Part shown: positions 27,987 to 34,953 of the stretch, piece after piece | Position numbering within the stretch: the first letter of the stretch is position 1 | Layout: every line of letters starts with the position of its first letter | Origin: CAZDQL01 sp964507325 | GTDB taxonomy: Bacteria; Planctomycetota; UBA1135; GCA-002686595 | DNA: 64,000 bases | Direction of reading: 5' to 3' | NCBI GenBank assembly: GCA_964507325.1 | Contig: CAZDQL010000022.1 | Coordinates: 11,462 to 75,461 of the forward strand | The notes under the pieces: model-generated | Seen by the model: only the letters and a program-made list of their open reading frames with translations | Told to the model about the DNA's origin: nothing | Database searches by the model: none | Program-made: the position numbers and the translations under genes

Positions 27987-30547
27987 CCGCGATGCGCTTC
28001 GAGCTCGACGGCCTGCCGCTGACCTACAGCGGGGATCCGGAGCGCCGGCTGCTCGCCTGGTTGCGCGACGACCGGGACGTGACGTCGGTCAAGGACGGCT
28101 GCTCGGGCCAGGGGTTCTGTCGCACCTGCACGGTCGAGATCGACGGTCGGCCGCGCCTGGCCTGCACGACCGCGATGAAACAGCTCGCCGACCGGTCGGT
28201 CACGACGCTGGCCGGACTGCCGGCCGAGATCCGTGACGTGCTGGCCGAGGCGTTCGTGCGCCACGGCGCCGTGCAGTGCGGCTTCTGCACGCCGGGCTAC
28301 CTGGCGCGGACGCGTCTGCTCCTGGCGGAGAACCCGACTCCCAGCCGCGAGGAGGTCGTCGCCGCCCTGCGCCGCCACGTCTGCCGCTGCACCGGCTACC
28401 ATTCCATCGTCGAGGCGGTGCTGGGGGCGGCGGCGATCCTACGCGGCGACGAGACGGAACGGGCGGCCGCGCCCGGCGGCGTCGGTGTCGACGTGCCCAA
28501 GTACCGCGGTCGCGAGCGGGCGCTGGGGGAGGCGCCCTTCGTCGACGACTTGCGCTGCGACGGCCAGCTCCACGGCGCGCTCCGCTTCAGCCCACATCCC
28601 CGTGCCCGGATCCGGTCGCTCGACCTCGCGGCGGCGGAGGCCGTGCCGGGAGTCGAGCGCGTGCTCACGGCGGCCGACGTGCCGGGCGACCGGCGTACGG
28701 GCCTGATTCGCCGCGACTGGCCGCTGCTCGTCGCGGTCGGCGAGACGACGCGCTACGTGGGGGACGTGCTCGCCGTGGTCGTCGCGGAGACGGAGGACGC
28801 CGCGCGCCGGGCCGCCGAGCTGATCGCCGTCGACGCGGAGGAGCTGCCGCCGCTCTCCGATCCGGAAGCCGCGCTCACGAGCCCGATCGAGGTGCACCCC
28901 GGCGGCAACCTGCTGGAGGAGACCGTGATTCGGCGCGGCGGCGACGTCGAGGCCGCGCTCGAGGCTTCGGCCTACGTCTCTCGCGGGACCTACCGCACCC
29001 AGCGGGTCGAGCACGCCTTCCTGGAGCCCGAGGCGGCCGTGGCTCGTCCGTGGGCCTCCGGCGGGGTCGAGGTGTTCTCACCCGGGCAGGGGGTGTACGT
29101 CGATCGCGAGCAGTTGGCGTCGCTCTTGGACCTGCCGCCGGAACGGGTCAAGGTCGACCAGGTCCCCTCCGGCGGCGCGTTCGGAGGCAAGGAGGACTTG
29201 TCGGTGCAGGGGCACGCTGCGCTGGCCGCCCATCTCCTGCAGCGGCCGGTCAAGGTCAAGCTGACCCGCGCCGAGTCGATCCGGATGCACCCCAAGCGCC
29301 ACCCCTTGACGATGGACTTCGCCGTGGGTTGCGACGGCGAGGGTCGCTTGACCGCTCTCCGGGCACGCATCGCCGGCGACACCGGGGCGTACGCTTCGGT
29401 CGGCGGCAAGGTGCTCGAGCGGGCCGCTGGCCACGCCACCGGCGCCTACCACGTACCGCGTGTCGATGTCGAAGCGCGGGCGGTCTACACGAACAACCTG
29501 CCCTGTGGCGCCATGCGGGGCTTCGGGGTCAATCAGGTCACGTTTGCGCTCGAAGGGTGTCTCGACGACCTCTGCGCACAGGGTGGCTTCGATCGCTGGC
29601 AGTTCCGCTGGGACAACGCGCTGGTGGCGGGCAGGGAGACCACGACCGGTCAGGTCCTGCAGGAGGGCGTCGGTGTCCGCGAGACGCTCTCGGCGGTGAA
29701 GGACGCGTACCAGGGCGCTCGCTGGTGCGGCCTCGCCTGCGGAATCAAGAACTGCGGCATCGGCAACGGCATCGCCGACTGGTGCGAGGTCGAGGTCGAG
29801 GTCGCGTCGCCGGAGCGCGTCGTCGTGAGGCACGGTTGGGCGGAGATGGGCCAAGGGGTGAACACGGTGGCGCAGCAGGTGCTGGCCGAGGCGACCGGCC
29901 TCGACACCGGGCAGATCGAGGTCACGGTCTCGACCGCCGATGGGGCGGAGGCCGGCATGACCACCGCCAGCCGCGGATCGTCCCTCGTCGGCAACGCGCT
30001 CCTGGTCGCCGCCCGCGACATCGCGCGCGACCTGCAGGGCGCATCGCTCGACGAGCTGGTGGGTCGGCGCTATCGCGGCCGCTGGAGCTTCGACCGCTCG
30101 ACTGCACCGGGCGCGCCGGGCGAGGTCGTGACGCACTACTCCTACAGCTACGCGACCCAACTGGTCCTCCTCGACGAAGAGGGTGCGATCGAGCGCGTCG
30201 TCGCCGCCCACGACGCGGGCCGGGTGCTGAATCCCGCGCTCTTCCGCGGTCAGATCCAGGGTTCGGTGCACATGGGATTGGGCTACGCGCTGAGCGAAGA
30301 GCTGCCCCAGGTGGCGAGCGGACCGCCGACCACGCTCCTCAAGGACCTGGGTCTCCTACCGATGGACCGGACGCCGCCGGTCCAGGTCATCGGCGTCGAG
30401 AAGCGCGACCCGCTGGGGCCGTACGGCGCCAAGGGAGTGGGTGAGGTCGGGCTCGTGCCGACCGCGGCCGCCGTCGCCTCCGCGTTCCGCCACTACGATG
30501 GACGCGCGAGGTTCCGCCTGCCCCTCGAGCCGATTGGGAAGCCATGA
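27983..30547 (+). CDS. xdhD: XdhD-like molybdenum hydroxylase (selenium-dependent XDH family), no FAD domain
   Basis: An 854-residue fusion of a 2Fe-2S module and a molybdopterin module. Both clusters are intact (C40, C46, C49, C61; C99, C102, C134, C136), unlike E. coli XdhD where these cysteines are mostly lost. Moco motifs are SGGAFGGKEDL near 395, CGAMRGFGVNQVTF near 510, EMGQGVNTV near 622 and the catalytic glutamate of GVGEVG at E821. Size and layout fit the family called selenium-dependent xanthine dehydrogenase. It should hydroxylate or dehydrogenate a purine ring, with a separate electron acceptor because no FAD domain is present. It contains no in-frame TGA selenocysteine codon; selenium in this family is a bound, not encoded, atom. 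Confidence 0.9.
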   Translation: MTAMRFELDGLPLTYSGDPERRLLAWLRDDRDVTSVKDGCSGQGFCRTCTVEIDGRPRLACTTAMKQLADRSVTTLAGLPAEIRDVLAEAFVRHGAVQCGFCTPGYLARTRLLLAENPTPSREEVVAALRRHVCRCTGYHSIVEAVLGAAAILRGDETERAAAPGGVGVDVPKYRGRERALGEAPFVDDLRCDGQLHGALRFSPHPRARIRSLDLAAAEAVPGVERVLTAADVPGDRRTGLIRRDWPLLVAVGETTRYVGDVLAVVVAETEDAARRAAELIAVDAEELPPLSDPEAALTSPIEVHPGGNLLEETVIRRGGDVEAALEASAYVSRGTYRTQRVEHAFLEPEAAVARPWASGGVEVFSPGQGVYVDREQLASLLDLPPERVKVDQVPSGGAFGGKEDLSVQGHAALAAHLLQRPVKVKLTRAESIRMHPKRHPLTMDFAVGCDGEGRLTALRARIAGDTGAYASVGGKVLERAAGHATGAYHVPRVDVEARAVYTNNLPCGAMRGFGVNQVTFALEGCLDDLCAQGGFDRWQFRWDNALVAGRETTTGQVLQEGVGVRETLSAVKDAYQGARWCGLACGIKNCGIGNGIADWCEVEVEVASPERVVVRHGWAEMGQGVNTVAQQVLAEATGLDTGQIEVTVSTADGAEAGMTTASRGSSLVGNALLVAARDIARDLQGASLDELVGRRYRGRWSFDRSTAPGAPGEVVTHYSYSYATQLVLLDEEGAIERVVAAHDAGRVLNPALFRGQIQGSVHMGLGYALSEELPQVASGPPTTLLKDLGLLPMDRTPPVQVIGVEKRDPLGPYGAKGVGEVGLVPTAAAVASAFRHYDGRARFRLPLEPIGKP

Positions 30548-31833
30548 CCCTCTATCTGCGTGACGTGGTGTTCTGGGACCGCCGAGCCGGGGACCTGCGT
30601 CCCGGGAACCTGATCGTCGAGGCGGGCCCCCAGGGCGGCCTGCAGGTCACGACGGCGCCGCCGTCGCCGGACCAGACGGTCGTCGAAGGCGACGGCGCGC
30701 TGGCGCTCGCCGGGCTGACCCTGGGGCACCACCACGCCTACTCGGCGTTGGCCCGGGGCATGCCGCCGCCGGCGCGCGCGCCGCGCGACTTCGCCGAGAT
30801 CCTGGAGCTCGTGTGGTGGCGCCTCGACCGCTGCCTCGACGCGGAGATGGTGCGCGCCTCCGCGTTGGCCGCCGCCCTCGACTGCTTGCGCTGCGGGGTG
30901 ACCCGGGTGATCGACCACCACGCGTCGCCCCAGGCCAGTGCGGGGTCGCTCGACGTGATCGCCGAAGCGTTCGAGTCGCTGGGGCTGTCGTACCTGCTCT
31001 GCTACGAGTTGAGCGACCGCGACGGTCCCCAGGCCGCGCAGGCGGGCCTGGCCGAGACGGAGCGCTACCTGGGGACGGGGCGGCCGGGGCTCGTCGGCCT
31101 GCACGCCTCCTTCACGGTGGGGGAGGGGCTGCTCGGCGAGGCGGTCGCGCTGGCTCGCCGGAACGACACCGGCATCCACGTACACGTGGCCGAGGATCCG
31201 GTCGACCAGGACCGCTGCCTGGAGGAGCACGGCTGCCGCGTCGTCGAGCGCCTCGCCGCGGCCGGCGTGCTCGAGCTGCCGGGGTCGCTGCTCGTGCACG
31301 CCCTGCACCTGTCGCCGGCCGAGCGCGAGCTCGTCGACCGATCGCCGGCCTGGCTCGTCCACAACCCGGAGAGCAACCAGAACAACGCGGTCGGCCAGTT
31401 CGACTGGCGCGGCGTCGATCGCAGTCGGGTCCTGGTCGGCACCGATGGTTTGCACGGCGACGTGCTGCGCAGCGCCCGGGCCGCGCTGCTGGCGGGTCGT
31501 GCCAGCGGGCTGACCCCGACCGACGCGTGGGGTCTGATCGAGAACAACGACCGCTACCTCGAGCGCCATCACCCGAGCGTGCTGCGCGCCAACGACGTCG
31601 TCCTCTTCGACTACCGCTCGCCGACCCCGCTCGAGGCGGGGAACCTCGTCGCTCACGCCTGCCACGGTCTCGACGCGCGTCACGTGCGGACCGTGATCGC
31701 CGAGGGCCGCGTCGTGCTGCGCGACGGGGAGTTCGTCGTCGGCGACGAACCCGCCATCCTGCGCTTCTGCCGCGATCAGGCGAGTCGCCTCTGGACGGCC
31801 TTCGGAGAGTCCCCGCCGGAAGGAACCTCATGA
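30544..31833 (+). CDS. ssnA: Putative aminohydrolase SsnA
   Basis: A 429-residue amidohydrolase-superfamily protein (E. coli SsnA 442). Metal ligands: LTLGHHHAYS near residue 62, IHVHVAED near 215, a histidine in LLVHALHLS near 255 and the aspartate of VGTDGLHGD near 302. The family deaminates heterocycles (guanine and cytosine deaminase relatives). Within this cluster it is needed for purine use in enterobacteria and gut anaerobes, and probably hydrolyses an amino or amidine group of a reduced purine intermediate. ATGA overlaps at both ends couple it to xdhD and to the PLP enzyme. Confidence 0.92.
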   Translation: MTLYLRDVVFWDRRAGDLRPGNLIVEAGPQGGLQVTTAPPSPDQTVVEGDGALALAGLTLGHHHAYSALARGMPPPARAPRDFAEILELVWWRLDRCLDAEMVRASALAAALDCLRCGVTRVIDHHASPQASAGSLDVIAEAFESLGLSYLLCYELSDRDGPQAAQAGLAETERYLGTGRPGLVGLHASFTVGEGLLGEAVALARRNDTGIHVHVAEDPVDQDRCLEEHGCRVVERLAAAGVLELPGSLLVHALHLSPAERELVDRSPAWLVHNPESNQNNAVGQFDWRGVDRSRVLVGTDGLHGDVLRSARAALLAGRASGLTPTDAWGLIENNDRYLERHHPSVLRANDVVLFDYRSPTPLEAGNLVAHACHGLDARHVRTVIAEGRVVLRDGEFVVGDEPAILRFCRDQASRLWTAFGESPPEGTS

Positions 31834-33320
31834 TCCCGATCATCGCCTCCGTCACCGATCCCGAGATTCGGGCCCGCGCCGTCGCGCGCTACCGGGAACG
31901 CGGGATCGTGCTGCCCACCTTCGCGCAGATGCGCGATCCTCGCGAGGTGCCGGCCGGCGTGCGCACGCGCCTGAGCGGCGTCGGTCTCTGGGACCGCGAC
32001 CCCTTGAATCTCTTCCGCATCACCTGGAAGAACGAGCCCATCGATCGGGGGGGTGGCTTCGGTGGCGTGAACTGGCTCGAGCTGCCCTCGGCCTTGACCG
32101 GCGTCCCGGCTCGCATCGTCGCGCTGGTCGGCAAGTGGTTTCCGACCGGAGCGCACAAGGTTGGAGCCGCCTACGGCTGCCTCGCGCCCAAGATCATCTC
32201 GGGCGGCTTCGATCCCACCTACCACAAGGCGGTGTGGCCTTCGACGGGGAACTTCTGCCGCGGCGGTGCCTTCGACTCCCACCTGATGGACTGCACCGCG
32301 ATCGCCATCCTGCCCGAGGAGATGAGCCGCGAACGCTTCGAGTGGCTGCGGGAGATCGGCGCCGAGGTCATCGCGACACCGGGCTGCGAGTCGAACGTCA
32401 AGGAGATCTACGACAAGTGCTGGGAGGTGCGCCGCACGCGCGAGGACGTCGTGGTCTTCAACCAGTTCTCCGAGTTCGGCAACGCCGTCTGGCACTACCA
32501 CTGCACCGGGGCTGCCGTCGAGGAAGTGGCTGCGTCGTTGCTGGAGGGCCGCGGGCGGCTGGCGGCCTACGTCTCCGCCACCGGTTCGGCGGGGACGATC
32601 GCGGCCGGGGACTACCTGCGCACGATCGCGCCCGCGATTCGCGTCGTGGCCTCGGAGGCCCTGCAATGCCCGACGCTGTTGGAGAGCGGCTTCGGCGGCC
32701 ATCGCATCGAGGGGATCGGCGACAAGCACGTGCCCTGGATCCACAACGCCCGCAACACCGACGTCGTCACGGCCATCGACGACGACGAGTGCCTGCGCCT
32801 CTTGCGCCTCTTCAACGAGCCGGCGGGTCGTGAGGTCCTGGTCGCCGAAGGGGTCGCGGAAGCCGCCGTCGAGGAGCTGCCGCTGCTCGGGATCTCGGGC
32901 ATCGCCAACGTGCTGGCGGCCATCAAGACCGCGCGCTGGTTCGAGCTGGACCGCGACGATCTCGTCGTCACCGTCGCCACCGACTCGGTCGCCCTGTACG
33001 GATCGCGTCTCGACGAGCTGCGCGAGGAACGGGGCACCTACACCCGCGATCGAGCGGGGCGCGACTTCGAACGCTGCCTGCACGGGCAGCGGACCGATTA
33101 CACCAAGGAGCTGACCTTCCCGGAACGCCGTGCGATCCACAACCTGAAGTACTACACCTGGGTCGAGCAGCAGGGGATGGATGTGAGCGACCTCGAGCAG
33201 CTCTGGTCCGACCGCGAGATCTGGCCGCGGATCTTCGCGCAGCCGGCGCGCTGGGACGAGATGATCGCCGAGTTCAACGCCGAGGCGGGCGTGCTCTCGA
33301 CGCTCGAGGCGAGGGACTGA
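31830..33320 (+). CDS. Fold-type II PLP-dependent enzyme of unknown substrate
   Basis: A 496-residue member of the tryptophan synthase beta/cysteine synthase/threonine synthase fold. The likely Schiff-base lysine is K110 in FPTGAHKVGAAYG; STGNFCRGGAFDSH near 137 should bind the substrate carboxylate; SATGSAGTIAAGDYL near 252 is the PLP phosphate loop; a GISGIANVLAAIKTARW segment lies near 355. It is longer than cysteine synthases (about 310) and has a C-terminal helical extension of about 90 residues. It is not one of the classic E. coli cluster genes but here is coupled to ssnA by an ATGA overlap. A beta-elimination or replacement on an amino acid made from the purine (for example a ureido- or diaminopropionate) is a reasonable guess, not shown. 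Confidence 0.85.
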   Translation: MIPIIASVTDPEIRARAVARYRERGIVLPTFAQMRDPREVPAGVRTRLSGVGLWDRDPLNLFRITWKNEPIDRGGGFGGVNWLELPSALTGVPARIVALVGKWFPTGAHKVGAAYGCLAPKIISGGFDPTYHKAVWPSTGNFCRGGAFDSHLMDCTAIAILPEEMSRERFEWLREIGAEVIATPGCESNVKEIYDKCWEVRRTREDVVVFNQFSEFGNAVWHYHCTGAAVEEVAASLLEGRGRLAAYVSATGSAGTIAAGDYLRTIAPAIRVVASEALQCPTLLESGFGGHRIEGIGDKHVPWIHNARNTDVVTAIDDDECLRLLRLFNEPAGREVLVAEGVAEAAVEELPLLGISGIANVLAAIKTARWFELDRDDLVVTVATDSVALYGSRLDELREERGTYTRDRAGRDFERCLHGQRTDYTKELTFPERRAIHNLKYYTWVEQQGMDVSDLEQLWSDREIWPRIFAQPARWDEMIAEFNAEAGVLSTLEARD

Positions 33321-33334
33321 CGTGGGTAGGTTTC

Positions 33335-33529
33335 TGAACTGCCCCCTTCAATGTGCACCGGGCGCCTCGGCGCCAGCGTCCCACCGGCCGCTTCGCCAGT
33401 CAGGCCCGTTGTTGACGGCCCTCGGCGGGCAGGAGGGCCTGCTTCGAGATGGAAGCGCCCGAAGTCTTTGTCAGTACGAGAGTTACGGCGAAAGGGCCCC
33501 AGGAATGCACACTGAAAGGGGGCAGTCCA
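33335..33529. mobile_element. MITE-like element, copy A, between the PLP enzyme and hyuA
   Basis: 195 bp bounded by inverted repeats: TGAACTGCCCCCTTCAATGT-type left end (33335-33357) and its imperfect reverse complement at 33506-33529 (about 21 of 24 positions agree). The interior shares short blocks with copy B at 48389-48603, such as GGGCCTGC and GCGCCC followed by AAGTC and TTTG. No transposase is encoded, so it would need one in trans. GTGGGT occurs just outside both ends (33322-33327 and 33530-33535), but is offset from the repeat tips, so a true target duplication is not proven. Confidence 0.6.
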
Positions 33530-34920
33530 GTGGGTTCCTGATCGTCGACGCGCTCCTGGCCGACGGCGATCGGGCTCGTCCCGGTCATCTGCGGACCGAG
33601 GGTGAGCAGATCGCCGAGGTCCTCTCGGACGAGCTCTCGCGCGAGGTGCTGACGGCGCTGGCCGCTCGCCACGGCTGCGAGATGGTCGAGGGTCGCGCGC
33701 GTTGGCTGGTGCCGGGAGGGATCGATCCGCACGTACATTTCGCCCTGCCCGTGGCCGGCACGGTCACCGTAGACGACTTCGCGAGCGGTAGCCGGGCGGC
33801 GCTAGCCGGCGGCACCACAAGCATCATCGACTTCGTCACGCCGGCCCGCGACGAGCCGCTGCCGGCGGCCTTCGCCACGCGGCTCAGCGAGGCGGAGAGT
33901 GCCGCCTGTGACTACGCGCTCCACGCCAGCGTGACCGGATGGCGCGACGAGATCCCCGAGGAGCTCGCCACTTGCGTCGAGCGCTTCGGCGCGCGCTCGG
34001 TGAAGGTCTACCTGGCCTACCTCGAGACGATCGGGCTCGAGGGGAACGATCTGGTGGCTGCGCTGGCGGCTGCGGCGAACCTGGATCTCACCGTCCTGAT
34101 GCACTGCGAGGACGGCGCCCGGATCGTGCAGCGCCAGCGCGCCCTGCTAGCCGCCGGCAAGTGCGATCCCGTGGCCCACGCTCATTCGCGTCCCCCACAG
34201 GACGAGGTGAGTGCCGTCGAAGCCGCACTGCTGCTCGCCGCTCGCACCGGCTGTCGCCCGTACGTGGTGCACGTCTCCACCGCCGGTGCCCTGCATGCGA
34301 TCGCGGCGGCCCGGGCCGCCGGGCAAGAGGTCCTGGCCGAGACCTGTCCGCAGTACCTGTGGCGGGACGAGAGGGAGTACGTCGCGCCCTTCGAACGGGC
34401 GGCGGCTGCGGTGATGAGCCCGCCCCTGCGACCGCGCACGGACCGGGACGCCTTGCGCGGGGCCGTGGCGGCTGGCGCGTTCGACGTCGTCGCGACGGAC
34501 CACTGCTCCTTCTCCCGTGAGCAGAAGACCCGCGGTCGCGACGACTTCACGCGCATTCCGGGCGGTGTGGCCGGTGTGCAACACCGGCTCGCGCTGTTGC
34601 ACACGCTGCTCGCGAGCGAGGGTGGCGCGGACCCCAACGCCTGGGTACGCCTGACGTCGCGCCGCCCGGCGCAGGTCTTCGGCCACTACCCGCGCAAGGG
34701 CTGTCTGCGCCCCGGCAGCGACGCCGACCTGGTGCTGTGGGACCCCGGCGCCGTGTCGACGATCTCGGCGTCGAGCGACGAGCAGGCCGCCGACCAGAGC
34801 CTCTACGAGGGCCAGAGCGTGCGCGGGCGCGCCGACCATGTCTGGCTGCGGGGCCGGCGGGTGGTTCGCGATGCAGTCGTCACGGCAGTCGCCGGGTCGG
34901 GTCGCTATCTGGGCCGCTGA
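33505..34920 (+). CDS. hyuA: HyuA-type hydantoinase/dihydropyrimidinase
   Basis: A cyclic-amide hydrolase of the D-hydantoinase family, 471 residues (E. coli HyuA 461). The binuclear metal site is visible: GGIDPHVHFAL near residue 73, the carbamylated lysine in SVKVYLAYL near 165, LMHCEDG near 195, YVVHVSTAG near 252 and ATDHCSFS near 332. It would open a hydantoin or dihydropyrimidine-like ring in the purine pathway. The ATG 33505 lies inside the right end of repeat copy A. The frame is also open back to GTG 33322, one base after the previous stop and behind AGGCGAGGG, so a 61-residue extension read through the element is possible. The rest of the operon is coupled; this gene is separated by 184 bp. 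Confidence 0.9.
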   Translation: MHTERGQSSGFLIVDALLADGDRARPGHLRTEGEQIAEVLSDELSREVLTALAARHGCEMVEGRARWLVPGGIDPHVHFALPVAGTVTVDDFASGSRAALAGGTTSIIDFVTPARDEPLPAAFATRLSEAESAACDYALHASVTGWRDEIPEELATCVERFGARSVKVYLAYLETIGLEGNDLVAALAAAANLDLTVLMHCEDGARIVQRQRALLAAGKCDPVAHAHSRPPQDEVSAVEAALLLAARTGCRPYVVHVSTAGALHAIAAARAAGQEVLAETCPQYLWRDEREYVAPFERAAAAVMSPPLRPRTDRDALRGAVAAGAFDVVATDHCSFSREQKTRGRDDFTRIPGGVAGVQHRLALLHTLLASEGGADPNAWVRLTSRRPAQVFGHYPRKGCLRPGSDADLVLWDPGAVSTISASSDEQAADQSLYEGQSVRGRADHVWLRGRRVVRDAVVTAVAGSGRYLGR

Positions 34921-34953
34921 GAACGAACGAGCAGCGGTGATTCCCCGGGAGGA

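Noticed and set aside
29101..29900. Possible selenocysteine codon in the selenium-type hydroxylase
   Set aside because: No in-frame TGA occurs before the stop; selenium in this family is a bound atom and not an encoded residue.
33322..33535. GTGGGT on both sides of element A as a target-site duplication
   Set aside because: The two copies are at different distances from the inverted-repeat tips, and copy B shows no matching pair, so it is not claimed as a duplication.
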